Assembly (NCBI RefSeq): GCF_910592395.1
Contig: NC_088325.1
Coordinates: 4,121,501-4,185,500 of the forward strand
Source of the DNA: Lineus longissimus
Taxonomy: Eukaryota > Nemertea > Pilidiophora > Heteronemertea > Lineidae
DNA length: 64,000 bases
Reading direction: 5' to 3'
Part shown: piece by piece, positions 50,226 through 60,343 of the stretch
Layout: each line of letters begins with the position of its first letter
How positions within the stretch are numbered: position 1 is the stretch's first letter
Translations under genes and position numbers: made by a program
Notes under the pieces: model-generated
Database searches by the model: none
The model's input: only the letters and a program-made list of their open reading frames with translations
What the model was told of the DNA's origin: nothing

Positions 50226-50700
50226 TTTGGGAAGCGCTATTTTTCACAGGTTTCTGGAAATCCGACCTTTTTAACAAAGTCGGAGAAATGTCGGATAAAT
50301 CAGATGTAAAGTTAGAGGAACCATTGCTAAATCGGAAAAAGCCACCTAGTTGTGTTTAATTTACAGCCTGGTTAACTTTCGAAACATGTTTTGCAGGACA
50401 ATTGCTGTTCATTATAGAGAGATGTCCTGATTTGAGAGGTCAAATTGAATAAAGGCAACCAATTCGAGACCAATACTAGTGTCCAAGCCAAATACCATCA
50501 CTCGGGTGTAGTATGATACCTCAGAAATCCCACTCGAGTGGTTTCGTGCATTACCCAACCGATTTATGTATGTATATATTGTGAACTAAAGATATAATTC
50601 TTATCTATTCCTTTGCCAGGGCAGGGCTGGTGACCGTCCGTTACGTCATGAACCTCGACTTGTTATTTCGGTATAGCACCAGAGAACTAAATTGCCCACA

Positions 50701-50842
50701 TGAGAATGATAATACTGGGTTGCTAGGAATCCTAGGTATTTTGAAGCCCTTTTGACCAAAGCCCTTACAGGGTCTCAAAAAAAGGCTTCAAAATAGCCTA
50801 GAAAACCCCTAAGAACCAGCCACCCCAGTATTATCATTCTCA
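50701..50842. mobile_element. hairpin MITE
   Basis: A 142-bp imperfect palindrome: TGAGAATGATAATACTGGG at the left, CCCAGTATTATCATTCTCA at the right, with further pairing inward (TTTTGAAGCC against GGCTTCAAAA). No clear target duplication. Confidence 0.65.
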
Positions 50843-50849
50843 GGGAATA

Positions 50850-53600
50850 CTACAGCTCAATCGGTTAATGTAATCATGACTTACTGTATTCCAACAGAAA
50901 GTACAGGTCAAGAGCTTTCCAAGGATACCTCATTTGCAAATATCCATTGAGAAATGGCAGAGAAATTGACCCAATGCCCCTGCATGTGCCACACTGAATG
51001 AGAGATCACATGACAGCTGTGACGCGCATAATCAATAGGCGCTTTTATCTATCAATCTTGACGGCCTGTTAGGTTGAATTGAGGACATAGCAGTCAGTTG
51101 GCCGCGCCCCCATTTCCGCGTAATTCTCTCTGCGCTATGACGTCACTGCATATCATTACGAGCTCATTATCGCGTACATCCAGGCGTGAAAAATATGAAG
51201 TCGGAAATCGATCCTAAACTTGCCAAAATCTTTCTGAATGACATGTAAACGGAACATATTATTCTGGATGAAACATTAATTAGTAGTTTCATTAAGAAAA
51301 AAGTGTAAAAAGTCCTGAGGTTTGCTGTTTACGTGACTTTGAACAGCGGTCGTCGCCCGAAAATTTGCAATTTTTTCACGTAATTTTGTTGAATAAATGC
51401 ACCTAACTCATCAAAACATCGCGCGTGCTCAGAAGTAATGATTGATATTTATTGTTATATGTATCTTTGACTGAATAACACGATAGTAAAAATGATTATT
51501 TCTGTCGCACGGCTGGAAAATACGTTTAAGTTGCCTCTGATTTTTGTCAGAAAATGTTGCAGCCGGATTTAGGTTCCGACCACACCCGAAGTTGAGCCGA
51601 AGAGGCCCGAACACGAGGATCGCCACCATCGCTACAAAACGTGTTCTAGAATACTGATTATGAAAACTTGTCCAATAGCCCATCCTGCCGTCCCATCCCT
51701 CCTTTCATGAGACCACCATTGCCCAAATTTAATGACAAAATGATGCAAAGAAGAAACTTAACATTAAAGATAACTAATCCTCTCTTCTGCATCTTGAAAC
51801 TCTTTAACAGTGAAACGCTAACATTGAAACAAGAACACCAATAACAAACAGACAGTCAATTGTTGAAGGGTGTAAAACACAATGCCAAATTCAAATTCTT
51901 GCAAGTGGTGCTGTTGAACTTTTCAAGTGGAAGGAATCAAACTTATTTTCATTCGTGACGTTATTTGCTAATGATTGTTTACACCATTCAACAGCTTGAC
52001 ATGTTCATCAAACCCGATTGACTGGAGAAGTGAAAGTATTAGCTGAAAGATAAAGCAGATTTTTCCTGAATGACAACAGCATGGATGTACAATTACAACA
52101 GTCAAATTGATGACAAACTTCAAGTTAAACCAATCACAATCTTGCAGGAAGATGTCCTGTAACAGGTTAAGTTTACACCTTTAACACTGGCATTGGTCAT
52201 GCTGCTCAAATTACATACTTTATCAGCTTTTTGGTATAATATTTTACTAATACAGCAACTCTAAAAATGAGATGATGGCAAGTTCTGTGCGCGATGTCTG
52301 GCACATAATAACTCTTGTGGGGGTACTGATGAGGCTATTCCCGGCTTTATAAGCATCATTGATGGCTTGGAAGCCCGTTCAGACCCAGGCCAGGGTCAGG
52401 GAAAATAAACTATCCATCCAAAGGTCGTCCAAAATTACCAGACAATGCCTATTATTGAGCCATGTCACCTAGTAGGCCCTGGTGTTTTGGACCGTGAAGA
52501 TCCACATTGTAATGTGTATATAATTTCTTTTCCTGAACTATGGCAGCCTTTTACAGGCAAATCTGGCAAAAAAGTGCCTAAACATAGGCAACTAAAATTA
52601 CCAAACAAACAAAAGATATATCATCATGAGAAAGTTTATTTTCACAGAGGATATACAGAGAAATTTCTGAAGAATCAGCCGGATTGCCCAACAGTAGTAG
52701 TAGACATCTCAGTCACCTGGATCTTTTCGGAAGTGAAGCATCATGGCTCATGCTTTACTGTTTGAGCACTTCCACACAAATCGATAGTATTCCTGGTCAA
52801 TATCAATGACGATATGGTGGAACACATGACATACCTCCAGTCTCATAACATAACAATAACATAACACTCACTCAGTCACTGTCGCTCTGACATTTCTGAC
52901 GACTATTCTACCAGTAGCTTTATCAAAAGGCTCAAAATCATCTGGTCATTTGGCCACAAGTTGTAGAAATTATAGTCAGACTAAGCATATTCATCAACAG
53001 AACTCAAACAGGCTACCATCATGCCATTCTCACTTTTAACCACAATTTTTTTGAGACACGCTGTGCATTAAAATATTTTTACAATATCGCGTCGTGCACG
53101 CAATTGCCGCGAAAAACGGCTTGATTAACATCAAGTGATCCAAAACGTCATAAAAATTAATGAGATTTCTTCGAAAAATCACCACATTAAGTGCCAAAAA
53201 AGAAATATTTAGGAAACCGGGTGCTCAAATGTTTTAAAAGATATGAATTCATTTAGGATTGGTCAACCACTTCGCAAAAAATCAATTTACCAAATATCGC
53301 CGCAAAGCTGGAAAATATCTTTGAGTGAGGTATGTTCAGCGAAGATTGCGAAAATATCATCTTTCGAAAAATTGATCAAACTCGGTTGATTTTGCTTGGA
53401 ATTTGATGAAATAAACACCAATTTTTTCTTTCAATAACTAACAATTTCGCCATCTTTGATCAATCGCTCTCCCCGAACAGTCGTGCATGCTACAGAGGTT
53501 TTAGTCTCTGCCACAAATATGGCGCGAGTTAGTATCAAATGTTTACCGATAGGTGACAGTAGCAGCGTAACGCAGAGAGAAACGCTCTTTTGGCGCTGTG
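50850..53600. other. gene-poor spacer
   Basis: A 106-codon open frame at 52445-52765 has no recognised domain and no splice support, so it is not called. Nothing else was recognised. Confidence 0.4.
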
Positions 53601-53623
53601 AACGGGGGCGCGGCCAACTGACT

Positions 53624-53691
53624 GATAGCCTACTAGTGGGATAACATATGCTTACCACGCAGAATACCCGGGTTCGAGTCTGGCCTATGCC
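53624..53691 (+). repeat. tRNA-Val-like relic, possible SINE head
   Basis: A-box-like TAGCCTACTAGTGG, then TGCTTACCACGCAGAA and B box CCCGGGTTCGAGTCTGG, in the order and spacing of a tRNA-Val gene. The acceptor stem does not pair well and the anticodon loop has changed, so it is a pseudogene or the tRNA-derived head of a SINE. Confidence 0.4.
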
Positions 53692-54310
53692 AAGCGTGTT
53701 TACTGCGCATGCGCGTCGGTTGTTTAGTTACATGTTACAATGAAAGATGTCGCTGAAAATCGGTTGCCAAGGATGACAACTTCCTGTTGTGATTGTTGTC
53801 ATTGTACAACGAGCAAACAAGTGTTTGCCGGTTGCTATCAAAACAAACTGTCATCGTTTGCGCATGTCCGTTGCCAAGATGACAGGAATTATGGGTAATG
53901 ACGTGTATGTATGTTCAGCACCCGGTAACACGGCCATATTGACGAGTAAGCATCGAAGCATTATTGGCCGGTAAAACAGGCAAAAACAACATTGTAACAG
54001 TCTCGCTAGCTAGTATGGCGAAATGACAGATCTCCAAGTGCTTTCCCTAATGATATGTGAGCTAGGTGATGACGTCATGGCCGGGAATTTTGAACTACTG
54101 GTAGTCAATGCTTCAGAGAAATAACACGATGCATGTGCTGCATTTAAGGGATCAGTTGTGTGTGTGATTTACCAGTGTAGTAAGTGGAATGATGTTCCAG
54201 TTTGACACCATGTGGCGCCACTGTAGTATTGCTCTTTACTGTGGAACCAAGTGTTTTTTAGAGGCCTGCTCTTGGAGCTATTATTAATTTTACGAGTAAA
54301 CAAATACAAG

Positions 54311-55570
54311 ATGGCCACTGGATATTTATTAAATACAGATAGAGCACATAGAATTCCACTCGGTTTGAAAGCTGAGAGGCAGCATCACATCATTACTCAT
54401 AATCCCTCTTCTGCTAATCCCAAAGAAACTTTGTATGTTAGAATACCGGCATTGAGGGAGAATACATTTTTTTGTACCTAAATCTCTTTATTTGTCTGCT
54501 GATGTAACCATTTCTGGTGATTCTAAAAATAGTGTTGTAAATAATCTTGGTAGAAATCTAATCTCAAAGATGGTGGTTAAGTGGGGAACAGAGCAGATAT
54601 TTGACCTTGACGAATACAGCCATTTTTCTACATTTAAAGATATGTGGCTAATTGGGGAGGAAAGGAATGACAGGGTTTTTCAAGGTATTCAATCAGAAAA
54701 TCTTAGAGAATTAAGATCGGGAGTAGCTGAAGCTGATGTCACTTGTGAAACAGCTAATGAGAAAAGACACTAAAGGAAGTGTTTGATAAGAAGTACAAAA
54801 TACCATTAGATTTTGAATTATTCCACCATCATGCTCCATTTTACAAGTTTCCAATTCAACAAGATGTGATTATTGAAATAACTTTAGCACCAAAGGAGGA
54901 AATCATAGTCACCGCAACCACAGCTAGCATGGGCTACAAACTTGAAAATATTTGTTTTGAATACGACACGGTTACTAATAAGATGATTGCAAATCAACTG
55001 AGCAACAGGTAAAACTCTGGTTTCTCGATATTTTATGATTGGGTAGACCATTTTAAAACAGTTAATGTTACTGCTAATGAAACACTGATTAATGAGAACA
55101 TCAACTTTCCAAGAATGTCAATTAAAGGATTATTGTTATTATTTGTGTCTGACTATGTAGATGGAGCTAGAGATTCAGAGAAGTTTGAAAACCCTAACAT
55201 AAGTAAAGTACAAATCACAATTGAGGGTGTTGCCAATCAGGTGTTCCCAGAAGGAATGAGAATGATGGATCAATGGGAGGAGATCAATAAACACTTCATG
55301 TCTGAAGATTTGAAGAAAACTCATGACTGTAACATGACAATGGAGAAATACTATGGTGATTCAAATCACTACGGTCTTTGGTTGGACCTGAGAACTACTG
55401 AAGACAATAGATTACACGGATCAGGAAAGAAGCTCCAGAACACAAAAGATGGTATTCAATTATCTATTACAAAGAAATCTGGAAAAGGACAATACAAAAT
55501 GCACATATTCGTGGTTTCTGATGCCCAGGTAAACATCCAGAATTCTCAGATTGCTTCACTGCAGCACTAA
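54311..55570 (+). pseudogene. MCP: Polinton major capsid protein (double jelly-roll), broken
   Basis: About 420 codons, the usual size for the hexon-like capsid of this group. It is identified by position, length, beta-rich sequence and motifs such as HIITHNPSSANPKETLYVRI, FELFHHHAPFYKFPIQQDV and YGLWLDLRTTED. Three lesions are seen. There is an extra T in a T7 run near 54467-54473, a compensating loss of one base near 54765-54772, and an in-frame TAA at 55010-55012, after which the same frame continues to 55570. Start ATG 54311 is chosen because the similarity begins there. It is normally the shell protein of the virion. The copy cannot be translated whole as it stands, unless the shifts are assembly errors. 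Confidence 0.8.
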
Positions 55571-55579
55571 GGTGCTGCA
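55560..55579 (+). terminator. stem-loop over the capsid stop codon
   Basis: TGCAGCAC-TAAG-GTGCTGCA: a perfect 8-bp stem with a 4-nt loop that contains the capsid gene TAA stop. It could act as an RNA 3' end signal; its role is unknown. Confidence 0.5.
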
Positions 55580-55618
55580 AGAACAGAGTTCGCTACAACA
55601 TTAGATTTTCATCCTAAT

Positions 55619-55624
55619 TAAATG
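55619..55624 (+). promoter_or_regulatory. TAAATG start motif
   Basis: Context CCTAATTAAATGG. One of six starts with the same word; it overlaps the ATG of the small membrane protein. Confidence 0.5.
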
Positions 55625-55858
55625 GATACACCTGGAAAGAAAGATATCATAAATACACTGTATCAAAGTTTACTGTTGGCATCAACAGCAATTGGTTACT
55701 CTATGTTACTGAAAAGGTTCTTGAGAATCAATATCGGTCCCCCAAGTCAAGCCAACCTAGAGGAAATTATTAAACTGGGTGGAACTGTAGCTATTAGTAA
55801 TGGAACATTAGAGTACCTTTACGATCAAGGAATCCTACCCAGAAATATTATGAAGTAA
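55622..55858 (+). CDS. small Polinton membrane protein (78 aa)
   Basis: Short protein with one hydrophobic helix at about residues 13-30 (LYQSLLLASTAIGYSML), then a basic stretch (KRFLRINIGPPS) and a second amphipathic segment ending LEYLYDQGILPRN. Small hydrophobic proteins of this layout sit next to capsid genes in many Polintons; the function is not known to me. It lies between the capsid gene (51 nt upstream) and the penton gene (19 nt downstream), which suggests a virion or membrane role. The frame is intact. Confidence 0.7.
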   Translation: MDTPGKKDIINTLYQSLLLASTAIGYSMLLKRFLRINIGPPSQANLEEIIKLGGTVAISNGTLEYLYDQGILPRNIMK

Positions 55859-55874
55859 GAATAATTTACTTAAC

Positions 55875-55880
55875 TAAATG
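55875..55880 (+). promoter_or_regulatory. TAAATG start motif
   Basis: Context CTTAACTAAATGG at the start of the penton gene. Confidence 0.5.
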
Positions 55881-56606
55881 GTAACTGCACTGAACATCGA
55901 TTCCAGCGACTACCCGGATCAGAGTACAAGTGATTTAACAGTCAATCTCAAGACTGAAATTCAAGATGCATGTAGCATCACTTTTGCAGTAATACCTTGT
56001 ACATTTTACAACATCAGTGCGGCCAGGGAGAATAACCGAATCAAAGTTAAGGGGTTTAATGTGGAAGAGATTACGCTACCAGATGGTCTCTATGACCTAC
56101 AGAGCTTTTCAAAAGTATTTGCGGAGAAGTTGAAAGAAAATAGTATGAGTCGAGGTGCTGTCAGATTTGACGTTGAAGAACCAACAGGTAAGGCCATAAA
56201 GAGAAAAAATGAGGAGCATTATCAGATCTATTTTATTGGTAAAAGCAATGAGTTATTTGGCATGAAAACAGAATGGCCTTACCCTTTAGACAATAAAAGT
56301 AAGGATGATGTTGTAAGCGAGAAACCCATCAATTTTAGACCAATTAACCATTTTGTTTTTCACTGTAACATAATCGAATCTACTAGTGTATTAAGTAATG
56401 GTGAAACATCTGATGTGCTAACCACAAGACCAATAAAAAAAGCTAATTTTGGGGATTTAATAGCATACACCTTTGAGAAACCAATAGCAATTCCCTGTAA
56501 ACCAAAATTCAATAAGCTGAATATTCGCTTAACGGATGAAAAAGGTGACATCATCGATCTTAATGGTCATGATGTACAGTACCAATTGGTATTAACACAT
56601 CATTGA
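55878..56606 (+). CDS. mCP: Polinton minor capsid (penton) protein
   Basis: 242 residues, intact. The size and beta-strand-rich sequence (VTALNIDSSDYPDQSTSDLT, NNRIKVKGFNVEEITLPDGL, KLNIRLTDEKGDIIDLNGHD) fit the single jelly-roll penton protein of Polintons. The N terminus reads as a strand pair, the middle holds a Lys-rich loop, and the C terminus ends QYQLVLTHH. With the major capsid protein it would form the icosahedral shell, occupying the five-fold vertices. It lies directly after the small membrane protein and before a second membrane protein, the usual capsid cluster. Confidence 0.8.
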   Translation: MVTALNIDSSDYPDQSTSDLTVNLKTEIQDACSITFAVIPCTFYNISAARENNRIKVKGFNVEEITLPDGLYDLQSFSKVFAEKLKENSMSRGAVRFDVEEPTGKAIKRKNEEHYQIYFIGKSNELFGMKTEWPYPLDNKSKDDVVSEKPINFRPINHFVFHCNIIESTSVLSNGETSDVLTTRPIKKANFGDLIAYTFEKPIAIPCKPKFNKLNIRLTDEKGDIIDLNGHDVQYQLVLTHH

Positions 56607-56630
56607 AATTAAATTCGTTGAAATTAAATG
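56603..56630 (+). promoter_or_regulatory. duplicated TTGAAATTAAAT start motif
   Basis: TTGAAATTAAATTCG is followed by TTGAAATTAAATGG: the start motif appears twice, and the second copy provides TAAATG (56625-56630) at the ATG. Confidence 0.5.
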
Positions 56631-57086
56631 GCTGGCATTGGCATGTCATTTGGATCTGCAATAATCAATGGATTAGCATTTACTGGATCTGGTTACCTTT
56701 TCAAGTCACTAGATAAAAACGGTTATGAAGCTGAAGTGAAAAGACATGATTTGGCTCAGGAGCAATTACAAAAAGCTTCAACCGAATGGGAGGAGCATAC
56801 AAAGAGTACTATTGACTTTGTTAATCTTGAATTAAAGAGAGAAAGAGACGCTTCTATTGATTTTAACAATACTGATTCAGCACTTACTGTTTACAATCAT
56901 TTACATCCCGATAGAACTATAGTACTACCTCAGAGACCACAATTAAATGATTATTACCAACCTAGTGATGAAATGAAGAAATACGAGTACCTATGGATTA
57001 TCCTAGGACTTAGTGGTTTAGGATTAATAATTTATTATTTTACTAGGGTTAGAAAGACTAAGACCATTGATGAGAAGCGGGACTAA
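56628..57086 (+). CDS. conserved Polinton membrane protein (152 aa)
   Basis: Intact frame. It has a Gly-rich hydrophobic N terminus (MAGIGMSFGSAIINGLAFTG), a long charged, probably coiled-coil middle (KRHDLAQEQLQKASTEWEEH), a Pro-containing linker (LPQRPQLNDYYQPSDEM), then a transmembrane helix at about residues 122-141 (YLWIILGLSGLGLIIYYF) and a basic tail. Proteins with this layout recur in Polintons beside the capsid genes; the role is unknown, perhaps virion membrane or entry. Its stop overlaps the stop of the packaging ATPase gene on the other strand. Confidence 0.7.
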   Translation: MAGIGMSFGSAIINGLAFTGSGYLFKSLDKNGYEAEVKRHDLAQEQLQKASTEWEEHTKSTIDFVNLELKRERDASIDFNNTDSALTVYNHLHPDRTIVLPQRPQLNDYYQPSDEMKKYEYLWIILGLSGLGLIIYYFTRVRKTKTIDEKRD

Positions 57087-57704
57087 GATTTTTGATGTGA
57101 AAGAGTAAATCCAAATGGATGTTGTAGTCTAATGATCAGTTTTGATCCTTTTTTCATCTTAAGTTCTTCTATGTAGTACTGTCTTTTCTCCTTAGGAATA
57201 ACACTGTTTTCTTCTAAGGCATCTTTCATGGCTGATTCATCCTTATTAACAAAATAATACTAAAATTCTTATGTTCTCTCTGTAGTCCTTGACAACTGAA
57301 TTGTACTTCTGAACTAGTAACCAAACAGTAAGATTGTAGTGCCTGCCAGAAAAGGCAAGATTACATAACTCGGACACCTTCTTTTTTGTGTCTCTCAAAT
57401 TAGCACAGTCATCAATAAGGAATAATGTGTTAGAACCAGCAAAGGTCAGAGTAGCAAATTGAAGCACAAGGTCCAAATTACTGGCCACCGCTTCGGGATT
57501 AACTATGTAGACGCTCTTGTCTTGGTAAATCCATTTCCTGTCATATGTCTTATTGTTGAAATATGTTGGACAGAAAATGACTATGTTTTGGAATTTGTGT
57601 CGATACTCCTTTTCTAAGAGGCCAAGGGCAAAATATGTCTTACCACAATTGGTGACACCAGAAATTAGCATGTTATGTGGCTCGTAAATAAATACTTCAC
57701 CCAT
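57083..57704 (-). pseudogene. ATP: FtsK/HerA-type genome-packaging ATPase, frameshifted
   Basis: The N-terminal 152 codons carry Walker A (SGVTNCGKTYF, residues 15-25) and Walker B (TLFLIDDC, residues 93-100), with a following SGRHYNLTVWLLVQKYN strand-helix as in the packaging ATPases of Polintons and related viruses. The frame then hits TAA at 57246. The proper C-terminal part continues in the next frame from about 57250 to a TAG at 57083-57085, so one base is in excess within a T-rich stretch. The total span of 622 nt is 3n+1, in agreement. The start codon faces the integrase start 4 bp away. The product would pump DNA into the capsid. Confidence 0.85.
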
Positions 57705-57711
57705 TTAAATG
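57702..57711. promoter_or_regulatory. shared divergent start palindrome CATTTAAATG
   Basis: A perfect 10-bp palindrome contains the ATPase start codon on minus (57702-57704) and the integrase start codon on plus (57709-57711). Each strand reads TAAATG. There is no room for separate classical promoters between the two coding regions. Confidence 0.6.
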
Positions 57712-58825
57712 GATGTAAAGGATGACACACAGCAGTATCTAAGGGATTTGTACTACAACCCCGAGAGTCCCGTGGCATACAGTTCTTTGAGTAAGATGTG
57801 GAAACAGGTCAAGGAAGATGGTAAACTTATTAAACAAAAAGAAGTTAAAGAATTTCTAGAAACACTACCAACTCACCAACTACACAAACCGGCCATTAAG
57901 AAATTCACCTTCAGGAAAACAATGGTATCGTACATCGATCAACAGTGGCAAGCCGACCTGGTTGACATGCAGAAATTCGAGAGTAAGAATAAAGGTTTCA
58001 GATTCATTTTAACAGTCATAGATCTATTCAGTCGTTTTTCTTGGGCTCTAGCAGTTAAGAGTAAGAGGGGAGAAGAAATCAGAGACACATTCAAATTGAT
58101 TTTCAGGACTTCGTCCAAGGAGCAAAGCTCTAGAGAAGCAAAACCAGAAAATATCCAGTTTGATGACGGTACAGAATTCTACAACAAACACTTCAAGGAA
58201 CTCTTAACAGAAAATGACATAGAATGGTTCTCTACAAAATCTGATAAGAAGGCAGCGGTAGTAGAAAGATTCAACAGGACTCTTAAAGAAAAAATGTGGC
58301 GTTATTTCACTGCTAAGGAGACAGACAAGTGGATTGACGTACTGGATGACTTGGTCAGTGGCTACAACAACACATTTCACTCATCAATAGGTATGAAACC
58401 TGTAGACGCCAGAAAGATGGAAAACGAAGGAGCTGTGTGGTACAATCTTTACGGTCTTCAAAAAAACCTTTGGTGATCCAAAGTACAAAGTAGGTGACAG
58501 TGTAAGAATTTCAAAGTACAAGTCCATTTTCGGTGAAGGTTACATGCCCAACTTCACTGAGGAAGTATTCCAAATCAAACAGATCATCTTCACTCACCCT
58601 ATCGTCTACAAAATTGAAGATTATCATAAAGAGGAAATTCAAGGATATTTCTATGAAGAGGAATTGAGTTATGTTCCTAATCCTGACCAGCTAGAGTACA
58701 AGATCGAGAAAATCTTGAGGTACAAGACCAGTAAAGGCAAGAAATATGGATTAGTGAAGTGGAAGGGATACAGTGATAAATTCAATGAATGGTTACCAGT
58801 TTCTGAAATAAAGTCTCTAAAGTGA
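57709..58825 (+). pseudogene. INT: Polinton integrase with chromodomain, frameshifted
   Basis: Retroviral-type DDE core: D83 in WQADLVDM, D152 in FDDGTEF and E186 in VVERFNRTLKE, with 33 residues between D152 and E186. No HHCC zinc finger is obvious in the N terminus. After codon 250 or so an A7 run near 58460-58467 puts the frame out by one base and a stop follows at 58474. The continuation (58470-58825) holds the SH3-like segment (YKVGDSVRISKYKSIFGEGY, TEEVFQI) and a chromodomain at 58691-58822 with EKILRYK, YGLVKWKGYS and NEWLP. The enzyme would join the linear element DNA to host chromatin, the chromodomain guiding it to marked histones. The 1-nt insertion may be real or an assembly error. 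Confidence 0.88.
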
Positions 58826-58893
58826 TTTAAGTCACAAGAACAAGTTCGAAAAACGCAATTAAAAAAAAAAAGTCCTACTAAGTAAAGAAAGAA

Positions 58894-59820
58894 ATGGAGG
58901 GAGAAATATTTAATGCTATTGTCAATGTGTATCAGCAACAACCTATGTATCAGCAGCAACCTATGTTTCAGCAGCAACCTATGTATCAGCAACAACCAGT
59001 AATTTCAGGACCTACTGTGTTTTGTGTTAAATGCTACGAAAAGAATCCTGAAATTAAATTTGGAAAGAACAGACGTAATAAACTACTTGATTACTGTAAA
59101 GAATGTGGTTCAACTGAAATCAAGGAATGTAATAAATGTTATGAAAATAAATTACTAAGTGATGGTGAATTTGGTAAAGATGGAAATAGAGGTAACTGTA
59201 GATCATGTTTTAATTCATATTACAAAAAGGATCACCTTGACCAAAATGGTAATAGAGACAGACACAAAATTAGGGTTGGTCTTAACCGCATTTCTAAGGG
59301 AGAGAGTACTGGTAATTCATCATTCAATCTAGGATGTACAGAAAGTTTCTTATCACAGTGGTTAGAGTACCAGAGGAGTCTATCTCCAATAGTAGAAGAA
59401 GAGTTGGATCATGTCTTACCAATCAAGGAAATCAAAGATAAACCTGAACTGTGCTTTGCTTGGTTTAACATGAGACCAATGGAAAATACAGAAAACAGAC
59501 AGAAGAGTGCTACAGTAGACTACACACTATTTAAGGATCAATTGGATAGGTCAATGGATTTCATGGTAAAAATGAGAAGTGAAAACTGGTTTGTCTCTCG
59601 AGACCAGAATGTGATACCAGATTGGAAAACAGTGATATCACAGCATTTCGGGGATTATCTTTGTGATGAAAATATGATTTTGCTTAATAAATTATCTAAT
59701 TTGATTAACAACATGAGAATGACCCAGAACATTAACATATGTAGTATGACAGAAATGATAAACGAGATGATTAAGTTGAGTAATAGACTTAATAGAAATT
59801 TACTCTTTGCAGTGAATTGA
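58894..59820 (+). CDS. zinc-ribbon HNH endonuclease
   Basis: 308 residues, intact. Residues 13-35 are four near-identical copies of (M)YQQQP, a low-complexity lead. Four CxxC pairs follow (C44/C47, C68/C71, C79/C82, C102/C105). The third and fourth form the CNKCYENK...F.KDG..G.CRSC zinc-ribbon often seen in phage and large-virus HNH proteins. The HNH core reads ELDHVLPIKEI (D172, H173), then CFAWFNMRPMENTENRQKSA (N192, N201, K204), the pattern of the DH...N...N..K type nuclease. The C-terminal 90 residues are helical with no known domain. It could be a homing-type or genome-processing nuclease carried as cargo. It is 68 nt after the integrase and lacks the TAAATG motif. Confidence 0.8.
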   Translation: MEGEIFNAIVNVYQQQPMYQQQPMFQQQPMYQQQPVISGPTVFCVKCYEKNPEIKFGKNRRNKLLDYCKECGSTEIKECNKCYENKLLSDGEFGKDGNRGNCRSCFNSYYKKDHLDQNGNRDRHKIRVGLNRISKGESTGNSSFNLGCTESFLSQWLEYQRSLSPIVEEELDHVLPIKEIKDKPELCFAWFNMRPMENTENRQKSATVDYTLFKDQLDRSMDFMVKMRSENWFVSRDQNVIPDWKTVISQHFGDYLCDENMILLNKLSNLINNMRMTQNINICSMTEMINEMIKLSNRLNRNLLFAVN

Positions 59821-59844
59821 TTTGACTTTGTCTTTTGACTTAAT

Positions 59845-59850
59845 TAAATG
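59845..59850 (+). promoter_or_regulatory. TAAATG start motif
   Basis: Context CTTAATTAAATGA at the start of the 87-residue gene; identical upstream word to the one at 60128. Confidence 0.5.
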
Positions 59851-60111
59851 AGCATAACTTGGGGTTACACTAAAAGACCAAAGAATTGGAAAGATAGGTT
59901 AGAACACTTTTACAAAAAACTAGATGAGCTTGACAAGCAAGACGTGGAGAATCCACCAGTTGTGGAGAATCCACCTTCTAGGCCTAGGAGATCTACTTCA
60001 GGCAGTACTTTGTCCTCAGCAAAAGAGTTGAGCTTTGATCCAAGGATAAAGCCCTCTAATGCTAATAGTAATAAACTTATTTCTGGTGTTGATTCTAGTT
60101 TTTCACATTAG
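59848..60111 (+). CDS. unknown small Polinton protein (87 aa)
   Basis: Hydrophilic protein. The N terminus is helical and basic (YTKRPKNWKDRLEHFYKKLD), followed by a duplicated VENPP motif, an Arg/Ser-rich linker and a Ser-rich end. I recognise no family. It is intact and preceded by the shared start motif, so it is likely a real gene. Confidence 0.6.
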   Translation: MSITWGYTKRPKNWKDRLEHFYKKLDELDKQDVENPPVVENPPSRPRRSTSGSTLSSAKELSFDPRIKPSNANSNKLISGVDSSFSH

Positions 60112-60127
60112 TTTTTTTAAACTTAAT

Positions 60128-60133
60128 TAAATG
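60128..60133 (+). promoter_or_regulatory. TAAATG start motif
   Basis: Context CTTAATTAAATGG, start of the interrupted membrane protein gene. Confidence 0.5.
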
Positions 60134-60337
60134 GAAGACAGAAGTAGGCTTTATCCTGATTTGAGTAATAAACAGAATACCGGGACAGTAAACCCGGACT
60201 ACGTCCAGAGAGTTCAACCAGACCCTCAGTCTTTCAGGCTTAATGCAATAAGTGATGTTAAGAAGTTCTTTGAGTGCGAAATTGAATGCAGGAGAAAGAT
60301 ATTTTTAAAATACAAAAAAGCTTTTGATGTGATTACT

Positions 60338-60343
60338 GGCATA
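60338..60343 (+). repeat. 6-bp target-site duplication, left
   Basis: GGCATA, in frame as two codons of the interrupted gene. Confidence 0.85.

Noticed and set aside
52445-52765. 106-codon open frame
   Set aside because: No domain, signal peptide or splice support.
58458-58468. A-AAA-AAC heptamer at the integrase break, a classical -1 ribosomal frameshift site
   Set aside because: The downstream integrase/chromodomain frame needs a +1 (or -2) shift. A -1 slip runs into a stop within nine codons.
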